Notes: generated by a model not told the origin, from the letters alone. A stretch of DNA of 64,000 nt from Streptomyces filamentosus (GCF_014654895.1 NZ_BNBE01000004.1:930001-994000); one strand, 5' to 3'. Counted from the first letter of the stretch, positions 41,028 through 49,772 are shown. Numbers and translations: made by a program.

Positions 41028-41756
41028 TCAGGGGGCCAGCGCGACGGGCGGGACGGCCCGGTGCGGGACGCCTCTGGCCAGGGCGCGGGCCAGCGCGCTC
41101 CCGGCGTCGGCGACGGCCTCGGCGAGGGCGTCGAGCCGTCGTCCGGCCGGCACCAGGGCGGTGAGCGCGGCGACGGCCCTGCCGTCCCTGCCTCGGACGG
41201 GGAAGGCGGCGCAGCAGACGCCGTCCATCACGTCCTCGCGGTCGAGGACGGCTCCGCCCCGCAGGGGTCCGCGCAGCGCTTGCCCGGCGGCGGTGTCGAG
41301 GCGGAAGGCGGTGCCGTCGCGGACCGGCACCAGCGGCTCCAGCTCGCCCGGGGCCGAGGCGACGACGATGGCCTGGTCCTCGCGCAGGACGGCGAGGACG
41401 ACGCTGGCGCCGGTGGCGGCGCGCAGCCGCTGGACCGGCAGCCGGGCGGCGAGCCGGAGGCCCGGGTGCGGCTCCCACGCCTGGCCGAGGCGGTAGAGCT
41501 CGGGTCCGACGCGGTAGCGCGAGCCGCGCCGTTCCACCGCGCCGACGGCGACGAGCTGGTCGAGCAGCCGGTGGGCGCTGCCCTTGGGCACCCCGCAGGC
41601 GAGGGCGAGTTCGGTGACGCCCGCCTCGTCGCCGCACCGGCGGAGCGCGTCGAGCAGGGCGAAGGCCCCTTCGAGCACGCCCCGGCCGCGTTCCGGCCGG
41701 TCCGGTCCCGCGGTCCGTCGCGGGTCGGCGGCTCTCGGGCTGGTCCCCTGGTCCAT
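41028..41756 (-). CDS. IclR-family transcriptional regulator
   Basis: This 242-residue regulator has an N-terminal winged helix (about 25-90, GVLEGAFALLDALRRCGDEA, LALACGVPKGSAHRLLDQLV) and an IclR effector-binding domain (about 100-240). The conserved region reads DGVCCAAFPVRGRDGRAVAAL. The ATG at 41756 is preferred over an in-frame start 72 nt further up. It lies between the 2-methylisoborneol operon (separated by a terminator) and the small secreted-protein gene, with a long palindrome just downstream. The effector and targets are unknown. Confidence 0.85.
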   Translation of the reverse strand: MDQGTSPRAADPRRTAGPDRPERGRGVLEGAFALLDALRRCGDEAGVTELALACGVPKGSAHRLLDQLVAVGAVERRGSRYRVGPELYRLGQAWEPHPGLRLAARLPVQRLRAATGASVVLAVLREDQAIVVASAPGELEPLVPVRDGTAFRLDTAAGQALRGPLRGGAVLDREDVMDGVCCAAFPVRGRDGRAVAALTALVPAGRRLDALAEAVADAGSALARALARGVPHRAVPPVALAP

Positions 41757-41896
41757 GGTGCGTGTCCCCCTCGTTCTTCTCCGCCCGGCCGGTGTCCCCC
41801 TTCGGCCCGGCCGCGGGCGCTTCCCCACGATGCCGCAGACCCGGACGAATCACCTAAGGGTTCGGCTCCGGTGCGTCGGGGGCGGGGCACGGCGGA

Positions 41897-41929
41897 GGGC
41901 CGGGCCCGCCGTGAGGGCGGGCCCGGCCC
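41897..41929. terminator. Terminator of the 2-methylisoborneol operon
   Basis: GGGCCGGGCCCGCC (41897-41910) pairs with GGCGGGCCCGGCCC (41916-41929) over a 5-nt loop, 22 nt beyond the methyltransferase stop on the minus strand. Confidence 0.7.
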
Positions 41930-41950
41930 GGTGACCGGCCGCGCAGGGGA

Positions 41951-42841
41951 TCAGACGCGGTCGGCGGCGATCAGCACGTACTGGAAGGAGCCGTCCTTGT
42001 ACGACTCGATGAACGCCTCTTCGATGCCGGTGACCAGCGACGAGGTGGCGCGCAGCTCCCAGTAGGGCAGCGTGTCGGGCGTCAGGTCGATGACGGCCTG
42101 GGGCACCAGGCGGTTGTCGGCCATCGCCTTGAGGTACTCGCGGCGCGAGTGGATGTTGCACTCGAAGTGGGCGTTGATCTGGGAGACCCACTTGGAGGGC
42201 TGGCCGTACTTGGGGTTCCAGCAGCCGGTGATGGTGACGTAGCGGCCGCCGACCTTGAGGAAGCGGGAGTGCTCGGCCATCAGGTCGTCGAGGTCGACGT
42301 ACATGCTGGACTCGTTGTTCCAGGAGGCGGCGATGGAGCCCTTCTCGAACGGGGTGTCGAGCATGTTGCAGACCTGGGCGCGGACGTGGTCGTCGATGCC
42401 CAGCTCGCGGGCGCGCCGGTTGCCGAACTCGGCCTGGGTGGAGGAGAGGGTGACGCCCTCGACCTTGCAGCCGAAGCGCTGGTGGGCCATGACGCTCGAT
42501 CCGCCGCGGCCGCAGCCGGCGTCGACGAGGGTGTCGGCGGCGGTGATCGGGCCGAGGTGGTCGAGGAGGACCTCGGTCTGGGCGGACTCCAGCCGGTGCA
42601 GCTCGGCGATGAGCTTCTTCTCGTACTCGCTGTCCTCGGGGGTGCCGAGGGAGGCGTGGTCGACGGCGCCGATGCCGTAGTGGTGGTGGTAGAGGCCGTC
42701 CACGTCACCGAGGCGCAGGTTCACGGGCCGGGCCTCGGCGTTCCAGTACCGGGCGATGTCGCCCTGGTACGGGTTGGCCGGGCCGGGGATGAGCGCGGAG
42801 GCGTCGGTGGGGGTCAGCTCGGTGGTCACAGAGGAGTCCAT
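41951..42841 (-). CDS. Geranyl diphosphate 2-C-methyltransferase (2-methylisoborneol pathway)
   Basis: This 296-residue SAM-dependent methyltransferase adds a methyl group at C2 of geranyl diphosphate, the first dedicated step towards 2-methylisoborneol. The SAM-binding motif is VDAGCGRGGSS. Family-typical stretches include YWNAEARPVNLRLGDVDGLY, HHYGIGAVDH and NNESSMYVDLDDLM. The length matches known enzymes. It is the last gene of a three-gene operon after the shell protein and the terpene cyclase; the gap to the cyclase is 16 nt. The product feeds the cyclase directly. Confidence 0.95.
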   Translation of the reverse strand: MDSSVTTELTPTDASALIPGPANPYQGDIARYWNAEARPVNLRLGDVDGLYHHHYGIGAVDHASLGTPEDSEYEKKLIAELHRLESAQTEVLLDHLGPITAADTLVDAGCGRGGSSVMAHQRFGCKVEGVTLSSTQAEFGNRRARELGIDDHVRAQVCNMLDTPFEKGSIAASWNNESSMYVDLDDLMAEHSRFLKVGGRYVTITGCWNPKYGQPSKWVSQINAHFECNIHSRREYLKAMADNRLVPQAVIDLTPDTLPYWELRATSSLVTGIEEAFIESYKDGSFQYVLIAADRV

Positions 42842-42857
42842 TTCTCGCCGGGGTCGG

Positions 42858-44102
42858 TTACCAGAAGTCGGGCAGGCTGTAGCGGAAGGTGTTGGTCCGG
42901 TGCCAGTAGTGGTTGCCGTCGACCCAGGTGGCGACGCCCTTGAGGAAGCGCAGCACGGTGGGGACGGGGAGGGCGGCGGCCAGTTCGGCGGCGGCGGCCT
43001 CGAAGGCGTGCATGAGGTCGTTGTGGACCTCGACGGCCTTGAGGTAGGCGTCGCGTTCGGAGAGCTTCTCGCGCTCCGCGAGCACCACCGGCAGGTTCAG
43101 GTGGACGCCAGGGCTGGAGAGTTCCTTGGTGTAGGAGTACAGGTCGTTGACGATGGTCGTCGCGTTGCCCGCGAGGGCGATGACCCGTTGCGTCTCCGGC
43201 CGGGCGTGGAGGTCCGCCGGCAGTTCGTAGCCGCCGACGGCGTCGGTGATGGTGGGGCAGGGGCGGAAGTTGTTGAACTGGCGCATGGCCAGGTACTCCC
43301 ACACCTCGGGCATGTGGCCGGTCTCGGCCCAGGCCGCCTCGGCGAGGTAGCCCATGTGGAGCCGGGCCATGTCGTGCCGGAAGCGGTCGGCCTGGGAGGG
43401 CGACGCGGCACGGACGAAGTAGTCCATGGCCGAGCGGTAGGCGCGGCGCGGGGCGTCCGCGCCGAGCGAGTCGGCCCACGCGGGGGCGTACTCCGGGACG
43501 GTGTGGAGGGGGTCGAGGGCGGTGTGCGCCATGAGGAGGCGTCCGCCGAGGCCGATCGGCGAGCCGCCGTGGTCCTCGCAGTAGCAGTCGTCGACGGCGT
43601 TCTCCGCGACCATGAGGCGGGTGGCCAGCATGAGGTGGTCGACGGTGGGGGCGTCGGGGTGGCAGGCCACCATGTAGCGCCCGACGGAGAAGCCGTCGAA
43701 CTGCCCCTCCCATTCGTCCGGGTAGAGCTGGACCTCGTCCAGGGCCCAGTCCTTGATCCGGCGGCTGACCTCGTCCACCCGGACGGGGTCGGGGTCCGGG
43801 ATCGGGTGGAAGTAGAGGCCGGGGACGGGTCGGCCCTCCGCCGCCGAGGGGGCGGCGGCCGGTGCGCCGGCCGGGTCGGGCAGGAGGTCCGCCGGCGGGT
43901 CCGGTACGGGGGCGGGGCGGGCGAACGAGACGGTGGTGGTGCCGAGTCCGCTGGGTCCGCCGGGGGTCCAGCGGGGTGCGTCCTGGGGCGCGGGGGCGCC
44001 GGGGGCCGGGGCGGCCAGGGCGCGGGCGAGGACGTCGGTCCCGAGGCGGGCCGCCGCGGCGGGCAGGCTCGCCGTCAGGGGGGAGGGCCCGGGGTCGGGC
44101 AT
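42858..44102 (-). CDS. 2-Methylisoborneol synthase (class I terpene cyclase)
   Basis: This 414-residue terpene cyclase converts 2-methylgeranyl diphosphate to 2-methylisoborneol, the earthy odorant. The Mg-binding motifs are DDCYCED (171-177) and NDLYSYTKE (319-327, ligands Asn319, Ser323, Glu327). Residues 1 to about 95 form a Pro/Ala-rich, probably disordered extension ahead of the cyclase fold. In family 2 encapsulin systems such extensions direct cargo loading, which fits the shell gene just upstream. The ATG at 44102 follows AAGGAG; the far longer open frame is a shadow. Confidence 0.95.
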   Translation of the reverse strand: MPDPGPSPLTASLPAAAARLGTDVLARALAAPAPGAPAPQDAPRWTPGGPSGLGTTTVSFARPAPVPDPPADLLPDPAGAPAAAPSAAEGRPVPGLYFHPIPDPDPVRVDEVSRRIKDWALDEVQLYPDEWEGQFDGFSVGRYMVACHPDAPTVDHLMLATRLMVAENAVDDCYCEDHGGSPIGLGGRLLMAHTALDPLHTVPEYAPAWADSLGADAPRRAYRSAMDYFVRAASPSQADRFRHDMARLHMGYLAEAAWAETGHMPEVWEYLAMRQFNNFRPCPTITDAVGGYELPADLHARPETQRVIALAGNATTIVNDLYSYTKELSSPGVHLNLPVVLAEREKLSERDAYLKAVEVHNDLMHAFEAAAAELAAALPVPTVLRFLKGVATWVDGNHYWHRTNTFRYSLPDFW

Positions 44103-44212
44103 CCGTGGCTCCTTGCGGGGTGGGGTGGGCCGGGGCCGTCGGGCGGGTCCGGCCGGCGGGTGCGGCCGCCGGTTCCGTCCGACGGCGGGGGCCGTGCGGC
44201 GGGCGGGTCCGC

Positions 44213-45622
44213 TCAGTCGCGGCGGCGGGCGATCTGCACGTTCTCCATCACGCCGAGGGCGTCGGGGACGAGGACGGCGGCGGAGTAGTAGGTGGTGACG
44301 AGGTAGGACATGATGGCCTGCTCGCTGATGCCCATGAAGCGGACGGACAGGCCGGGCTCGTACTCCTCCGGGATGCCGGTCTGGCGGAGGCCGATGACGC
44401 CCTGGTTGTCCTCGCCGGTGCGCATGGCGATGATGGAGCTGGTCTGCTCCTTGGTGATCGGGATCTTGTTGCAGGGCAGGATCGGGACGCCGCGCCAGGC
44501 CGGGACGGACTGGCCGCCGAGGTCGACGTGGTCCGGGTAGAGGCCGCGGGCGTTGAACTCGCGCCCGATGGCGGCGATGGTGCGCGGGTGGGCGAGGAAG
44601 AGCTTGGTGCCCCGGCGGCGGGAGAGCAGCTCGTCCATGTCGTCCGGGGTGGGCGGGCCGGAGTGGGTCTGGATGCGCTGCTTGAAGTCGGCGTTGTGGA
44701 GGAGGCCGAACTCGCGGTTGTTGACGAGCTCGTGCTCCTGGCGCTCGCGCAGGGCCTCGATGGTCAGGCGGAGCTGCTCCTCCGTCTGGTTGTGCGGGCC
44801 GTTGTAGAGGTCGGCGACTCGGGTGTGGATCTTCAGGACGGTCTGCGCGACGGAGAGTTCGTACTCGCGCGGCTTGAGCTCGTAGTCCACGAAGGCGCCG
44901 GGCAGCACGGCCTCGCCGACGTGGCCGGAGGACATGGCGATCTCGGCCTCGCCGTGCTTGTTCTGCGCCTGCTCGGGGAGGCTGCTGAACGCGTCGATGT
45001 GGGCCTGGAGGGCCGGGGAGCCGGCCAGCACGGAGGCGAAGTCGGCGCGGGAGAGGGTGAGGAGGGTGCCGGAGGTCTCGGCGGTGGCCGTGTAGTCCCA
45101 GGTGGCGTCGGCGTCGAGCAGCGCGTTCTCGCCGAAGCGGTCGCCGTCGCCGAGGACGGAGACGGCGATGTCTTCGCCGTAGGGGCCCTCGGCGGTCTGG
45201 GCGATGCGGCCGTGCGCGAGGAGGTGGATCTCGCCCGCGGCGTTGCCGCGGGTGACGATGACGTCGCCGGCGGAGAAGTCGCGCTGGACGCAGCGGCCGG
45301 CGAGCGCGGCGAGCACCTCGTCGTCGTCGAAGCCGCGCAGCAGGGCGAGTTCGCCGAGCTCGCGGGGGATGACGCGGACGGTGGCGCCGTCCTGCACGAA
45401 CTCCACCCGGCCGTCGCCGACGGTGTAGCTCAGTCGGCGGTTGACCCGGTAGGCGCCGCCCTTGGTCTCCACCCAGGGGAGCATCCGCAGCAGCCAGCGG
45501 GAGGTGATCTCCTGCATCTGCGGGGCGGACTTGGTGGTCGAGGCGAGGTTCCGCGCGGCATCGGTGCTGAGGGACTGCTGCGGCGCCGCCGCCTGGGCTT
45601 CCGGGCTGGTGTCGACGGTCAT
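44213..45622 (-). CDS. Family 2B encapsulin shell protein with inserted cyclic-nucleotide-binding domain
   Basis: This 469-residue protein belongs to the family 2 encapsulins, virus-capsid (HK97-fold) derived shells. The cyclic-nucleotide-binding domain inserted at about 85-215 (LRGFDDDEVLAALAGR, GDVIVTRGNAAGEIHLLAHG, GDGDRFGENALL) marks subtype 2B. The flanking parts give the capsid fold, with the conserved C-terminal region YEPGLSVRFMGISEQAIMSY. It is the first gene of the 2-methylisoborneol operon, 110 nt before the cyclase, which is its likely cargo. The ATG at 45622 follows AAGGAGAG. Whether a nucleotide is actually bound is not evident from the sequence. Confidence 0.88.
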   Translation of the reverse strand: MTVDTSPEAQAAAPQQSLSTDAARNLASTTKSAPQMQEITSRWLLRMLPWVETKGGAYRVNRRLSYTVGDGRVEFVQDGATVRVIPRELGELALLRGFDDDEVLAALAGRCVQRDFSAGDVIVTRGNAAGEIHLLAHGRIAQTAEGPYGEDIAVSVLGDGDRFGENALLDADATWDYTATAETSGTLLTLSRADFASVLAGSPALQAHIDAFSSLPEQAQNKHGEAEIAMSSGHVGEAVLPGAFVDYELKPREYELSVAQTVLKIHTRVADLYNGPHNQTEEQLRLTIEALRERQEHELVNNREFGLLHNADFKQRIQTHSGPPTPDDMDELLSRRRGTKLFLAHPRTIAAIGREFNARGLYPDHVDLGGQSVPAWRGVPILPCNKIPITKEQTSSIIAMRTGEDNQGVIGLRQTGIPEEYEPGLSVRFMGISEQAIMSYLVTTYYSAAVLVPDALGVMENVQIARRRD

Positions 45623-46195
45623 CGGACCGGCTCTCCTTAGGAGGGTGGTGACCGGGCACGGCGGCATGCCGGACCGGTCGATGAGGAGGGTGGGGAGGAG
45701 GAACGGGCGCTGGTGATCCGGCCGTTCGTCCAGATCCGGGGGAACAGTAACGGTCCGTCAGCGCGTCCCGCCCGGAGAGGCGAGGGCCATTACCTCGATG
45801 CGGTGATCTTGTTCGACGGCCGGTTTACCCTTCGAGAGGGCTACTTTCCGCCACCGATCAGGCGCGGAAGGTGACAAGCTGGCCGGTGGAGGCTTCGGGC
45901 CCGTCCGGTCGCCCGAACGGACCACGCGCATTCCGGCCAGCTTCACCACGCCCATGCACTCTTGACAACCCGTCCGAGCCGTCACACAAGTCAATCGGGA
46001 GCGTCAACCCGGGCTCCCCACGTGTCACGGAAGCCCCGCCCCGCTCCCCCATCCCTCCCCTCTCAGCGGCCAACTCACCTCCTCCGCAGGGCTGTTCGTG
46101 GAAGCATGGCAGGGGGGCCGGCAAGGACGGCCACGGGGGACGGGGGGACACATGGGGCCGTGGTGCGCCCGCACGGGGAACGAGGACGTCCGGCG
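45623..46195. other. Divergent intergenic region before the encapsulin operon and the NCS1 permease gene
   Basis: This 573-nt stretch has no convincing gene. It holds a large nested inverted repeat at 45870-45947 and a less GC-rich patch near 45950-46000 that may contain promoters. The 3' part could be coding if the permease starts at the ATG at 46106. Confidence 0.5.
45870..45947. repeat. Nested inverted repeat upstream of the encapsulin operon
   Basis: The outer arms GGTGACAAGCTGGCCGG (45870-45886) and CCGGCCAGCTTCACC (45933-45947) pair except for a 2-nt bulge. Inside, TTCGGGC (45894-45900) pairs with GCCCGAA (45911-45917). The structure is about 250 bp upstream of the shell gene and its function is unknown. 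Confidence 0.6.
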
Positions 46196-47692
46196 GTGGT
46201 CCCGGTGACCCTGCCGCCCGACACCCGCTACTCCAACGCCGACCTCCTCCCCGCGACGAGCCCCGAGTTCCGCTGGCGACGGCGGGACTTCGCGGCGGTC
46301 TGGGTCTGCGTCTCGTGGTCCCTGGCCTCCCTGATCCTCGCCGGGATGCCGGGGCGGGAGAGCTTCACCTGGCCGCAGATCCTGCTGATCTGCCTGGTCG
46401 CGCAGTTCGTCGTCCTGCTGCCCTCGCTGCTGGTGGAGCACGCGGGCGACCGGTACGGGCTGCCGTTCGCCGTCTTCGCCCGCAGCGCCTTCGGCGTGCG
46501 CGGCGCGGCGCTCCCGGCGCTGCTGCGGTTCGCGTCGGCGTGCGTGTGGTTCGCCTTCCAGGCGGACCTCGGGGTGTACGCGATCACGCTGCTCGCCGGG
46601 CCGATCGGGATCGGGACCGACACCGGCTCCGGGTTCGACGCCCTCGGTCTGCCCTATCTGGCCTTCCTCGCCCTCCAGCTGTGGATCATCACCCGGGGGC
46701 CCCGGGGGCTGCGCAGGTTCGCGGACCGGGCCGCGCCCGTGCTGATGGCGGGGCTGGCGGTGACGTTCCTGTGGGCGGCGGTGAACGGCGACGGGCCGAT
46801 GCTGCCGGAGCCGGAGCGGGCGGTCGGCTGGGGCGCGGACTTCTGGCTCGCGGCCGCACCCGCCTTCGCCCGGACGACGGCGCTGTTCGCCGCGCTCGGG
46901 CTGTGCGTCCCCGATCTGATGCACCTGGGGTCGGGCAGCCGGCGGGAGGGCGGAGGGGAGGGCGGGGACCCGGGCGGAGCACGGACGGCCGTGGGGGTGG
47001 TCCTGCCCTTCCTGCTGACGGGGATGTTCCTCTTCACGATGGCGCTGGCGTCCCGGACCTCCTACGACCCTCGCGGGGACGGCTTCCTCACCACGCACGC
47101 CCTGGAGGAGATGCCGGGCGGCACGGTGCTGGCCGCCGTGGTCCTGGTCTCCGCCACCCTGTGCAGCAACCTCGCCATGAACCTGGTGCCCGCGGCGTAC
47201 GACCTGTCGAGCACCGCCCCCTCGCGGATCGGCTTCCGGCTCGGGGCGGTGCTGGCGGCCCTGGCCGGGACGGGGATGCTGTGGTGGGCCCGGAGCAGCG
47301 GCAGCGAGTACGAGGTGAGCGCCTGGGCGAACCTGACCGAGGGCTTCTTCGGGACGGTGGCGGGCATCCTCGTCGTCGAGTACTGGATCGTGCGCCGGAC
47401 CCGGCTGCTCCCGGACGAGCTGTACCGGGCGGGCGGCGCGTACTGGTACGCGGGCGGCTGGAACTGGCGGGCGGCCGTCGCGCTCCTGGTGGGCGGCGTA
47501 CTGGCGGTGGGCGGTTCGCCGGCCCCGACGGACCAGGGGGGTTCCGGGGAGCCGCTGGTGTCGTTCCTCGCGCCGCTGGACGACTTCGGCTGGGTGGTGG
47601 GGATCGTGGTCTCGGGCGGGCTGTACGCGGCGCTGACGCTGCGGGCGCGGGCCGCCGCGGGCGCTTCCCCGGCCGGGTCCGACGCGGCCTGA
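46196..47692 (+). CDS. NCS1-family (cytosine/purine-type) permease
   Basis: This membrane protein of about 498 residues has 11-12 predicted spans. It matches the nucleobase:cation symporter-1 family: DLLPATSPEFRWRRRDFAAV before the first span, GPRGLRRFADRAAPVLMAGL, and LCSNLAMNLVPAAYDLSSTA in the later helices. NCS1 proteins import cytosine, purines, allantoin or related compounds with protons or sodium; the substrate cannot be told from sequence. The GTG at 46196 has GAGGA 9-12 nt before it and is preferred; an ATG at 46106 in the same frame has no ribosome site but is possible. It stands alone, divergent from the encapsulin operon. Confidence 0.8.
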   Translation: MVPVTLPPDTRYSNADLLPATSPEFRWRRRDFAAVWVCVSWSLASLILAGMPGRESFTWPQILLICLVAQFVVLLPSLLVEHAGDRYGLPFAVFARSAFGVRGAALPALLRFASACVWFAFQADLGVYAITLLAGPIGIGTDTGSGFDALGLPYLAFLALQLWIITRGPRGLRRFADRAAPVLMAGLAVTFLWAAVNGDGPMLPEPERAVGWGADFWLAAAPAFARTTALFAALGLCVPDLMHLGSGSRREGGGEGGDPGGARTAVGVVLPFLLTGMFLFTMALASRTSYDPRGDGFLTTHALEEMPGGTVLAAVVLVSATLCSNLAMNLVPAAYDLSSTAPSRIGFRLGAVLAALAGTGMLWWARSSGSEYEVSAWANLTEGFFGTVAGILVVEYWIVRRTRLLPDELYRAGGAYWYAGGWNWRAAVALLVGGVLAVGGSPAPTDQGGSGEPLVSFLAPLDDFGWVVGIVVSGGLYAALTLRARAAAGASPAGSDAA

Positions 47693-47857
47693 CGGGGTCC
47701 GGCGGAGGCCCGTACGGGCGGGCGTCGGGCGTCTGCACAGGCGGGGCGGGGGCAGGACTGGGCCCGCGCGCACAGACTCCGCGGGCGGGCGGCTCCACGA
47801 TGTCCCTGGCCACGGCCGCGAGGACGCGCGGCCGTACGGACCCGCAGAGGAGTTCCC

Positions 47858-47977
47858 ATGCCCGTCGCCGTACCGGTTCCCCCGCCAGGTCCCGTGCCGG
47901 CTTCCGCACCGGTTTCCGCACCTGCTTCCCCGTCCGCCTCCGTCCGCCCCCCGCCGCGAGCGGCCCGACTACCATGA
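47858..47977 (+). CDS. Possible 39-residue leader ORF before the BlaI-type gene
   Basis: An ATG with a good GAGGAG site 6 nt upstream opens a 39-codon frame rich in Pro, Ala, Val and Ser (MPVAVPVPPPGPVPASAP). Its TGA overlaps an ATG (47974) that is in frame with the BlaI-type gene. It may be a translated leader that couples to the regulator, or chance. The rest of the 329-nt gap from 47693 shows nothing clear. Confidence 0.3.
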   Translation: MPVAVPVPPPGPVPASAPVSAPASPSASVRPPPRAARLP

Positions 47978-48021
47978 GGCCGGTCGCGGCACGGGGATCT
48001 GCGGAGAGGGCGGGGACACGC

Positions 48022-48390
48022 ATGCGTCGGCTCGGGGAGCTGGAGGCGGAGATCATGGACCGCTTCTGGAGGTGGCGGCGCCCGGCCACCGTCCGCGAGG
48101 TCGTCGACGACATCAACCGTCATCGCGACGTCGCCTACACCACCGTCACCACGGTGACCGGCATCCTCTTCCACAAGGGCCACCTCACCCGGACCCGCGA
48201 GGGCCGGATCTGGCTCTACCGGGCCGCCGCCACCCGCGAGGAGTACGCCGCCGCGCTCATGGAGGACGGGCTCGGCGCCAGTGAGGACCGGACGGCCGCC
48301 CTGGCGCACTTCGTGGAGCACCTCGACACCGACGGGCTCGCCGCGCTGCGCACCGCGCTCCGCGAGGCCGACCGGCGGACCGGGGGCTGA
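48022..48390 (+). CDS. BlaI/MecI-family transcriptional repressor
   Basis: This 122-residue winged-helix repressor has the Penicillinase_R domain: RRLGELEAEIMDRFWRWRRP, VREVVDDINRHRDVAYTTVT, GHLTRTREGRIWLYRAAATR, followed by a C-terminal dimer helix region. Relatives repress beta-lactamase or M56 peptidase genes and are released by cleavage, but no M56/BlaR sensor or beta-lactamase gene is adjacent here. The ATG at 48022 gives the normal length; an ATG at 47974 would add 16 residues and overlap the leader ORF. The targets are unknown. Confidence 0.85.
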   Translation: MRRLGELEAEIMDRFWRWRRPATVREVVDDINRHRDVAYTTVTTVTGILFHKGHLTRTREGRIWLYRAAATREEYAAALMEDGLGASEDRTAALAHFVEHLDTDGLAALRTALREADRRTGG

Positions 48391-48429
48391 ACGCGGCTCG
48401 CCGCGCGACCCCGGCGCCCGGGGCCCGGA

Positions 48430-49701
48430 CTACGGGGCCGCGCGGCGCAGGGTGCGGACGGCGGGGACGGCGAGGAGGGCGGCGCAGCCGGCCACGCAGG
48501 CCGCCGCCGCGAGGAGGAGCAGGTGGTGCGGGGCGGCGAGGGCGGCGGCCGGACCCGCGAGGAGCTGGCCCAGGGCGATGCCGGAGACCGAGCCGGCCAA
48601 CTCGTAGGCGGTGACGCGGTTCAGGACCTCGGGCGGGGTGTGGGTCTGCACGCTGGTCGCCCACATCACCGACCAGAAGGCGAGGGCGGCGCCGCCGAGG
48701 GCGTGGCCGGCCAGCAGCACCGGCAGGTCCGCGCCGAGCGCCACGCAGAGCGGGAGCGCCGTGTAGAGGCCCACCGCCGCCGCGCCGGCGGCGAGCGGAC
48801 GGGCCGGGCGCAGCCGGAGGGCGAGCAGTCCGCCGAGGACGGTGCCGGCGCCGAGGAAGGAGACCGCGAGGCCGTACGCGTCGGGGCCGAGGCGGGCGCC
48901 GATCAGGGCCGCGCCCAGCGGGACCAGCGGGCCGAAGACGAGGACGCCGCAGACCATCCAGACGAGGATGACCGACCACATCCAGGTGCGGGCGCGGAAC
49001 TCACGCCAGCCCTGGCGCAGGTCGGCGCGGAGCGAACTCCCGCCGGAGCGGCCCGAGTCGGGGGCCGCGGGAGCTGCGGGGGCGATCCTGACCAGGGCCA
49101 GGCAGAGGGCGCTGAGCAGGAAGGTGGCGGCGTCGATCGCGTAGACCGCCCCGGCGCCGGTCACGGTGATCAGCAGGCCCGCGAGGGCGGGGCCGAGGAG
49201 GTGAGCGAAGGCGTCGGCGACCTTGAGGACGGCGTTGGCCCGCTGCGGTTCGCGGGCGACGAGCGGGACCATCCCGTTCACTCCCGGCAGGAACATCGCG
49301 ACGGCCGCGCCGGCCAGGGCCGCCATGGCCACCAGCAGCCAGAAGGGCGGCCGGCCGGTGAAGAAGGCGACGGCCAGGGCGCCTTGGGTGCCGACCCGGA
49401 CGAGGTCGGCGCCGACCATCATCCGGCGGGCGCCGAAGCGGTCGGCGAACACCCCGCCGAACAGGACCAGGAGGACGAAGGTCCCGGTCCAGACGCCGAG
49501 GACGAGCCCGACGCCGAGGACGCCGTACAGCGCCCCGACGGCGAGGGCGGTGGCGACGGGCATCATCGCGTCGCCGAGGAGGGAGACCGCGCGGGCGGTG
49601 AAGTAGAGGGCGAAGCGCCTTTCCCAGAGCGGGAGTCGGGGCGCCGGAGGGTCCGGGAGGGGGGTCCGCTGTCCGGGCCGGGAACGGTCGGTGGTGGTCA
49701 C
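48430..49701 (-). CDS. MFS transporter, multidrug-efflux type
   Basis: This 423-residue major facilitator protein has about 12 predicted spans, with RFALYFTARAVSLLGDAMMP in the first and the cytoplasmic loop FADRFGARRMMVGADLVRVG between the second and third. It resembles MFS_3-type efflux proteins. The GTG start lies in a 71-nt region divergent from a DJ-1/AraC regulator that contains two inverted repeats, so the regulator probably controls it. The exported compound is unknown. Confidence 0.88.
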   Translation of the reverse strand: MTTTDRSRPGQRTPLPDPPAPRLPLWERRFALYFTARAVSLLGDAMMPVATALAVGALYGVLGVGLVLGVWTGTFVLLVLFGGVFADRFGARRMMVGADLVRVGTQGALAVAFFTGRPPFWLLVAMAALAGAAVAMFLPGVNGMVPLVAREPQRANAVLKVADAFAHLLGPALAGLLITVTGAGAVYAIDAATFLLSALCLALVRIAPAAPAAPDSGRSGGSSLRADLRQGWREFRARTWMWSVILVWMVCGVLVFGPLVPLGAALIGARLGPDAYGLAVSFLGAGTVLGGLLALRLRPARPLAAGAAAVGLYTALPLCVALGADLPVLLAGHALGGAALAFWSVMWATSVQTHTPPEVLNRVTAYELAGSVSGIALGQLLAGPAAALAAPHHLLLLAAAACVAGCAALLAVPAVRTLRRAAP

Positions 49702-49711
49702 CCGACCGATG

Positions 49712-49753
49712 CTGGTCCGGACCAGGAGGCCGTCCCAGTGTCCCGAACGACAC
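49712..49753. promoter_or_regulatory. Paired inverted repeats in the MFS/regulator divergent promoter
   Basis: CTGGTCCGGACCAG (49712-49725) is a perfect 14-bp palindrome. GTGTCCCGAACGACAC (49738-49753) has 5-bp arms around a 6-bp centre and ends 1-2 nt before a possible leaderless ATG at 49755. Either could bind the adjacent regulator. Confidence 0.5.
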
Positions 49754-49772
49754 GATGGGGTACTTTCGCGCC

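Noticed and set aside
45758..46151. Short minus-strand frames upstream of the encapsulin gene
   Set aside because: They lie over the nested inverted repeat, lack ribosome sites and show no protein-like pattern.
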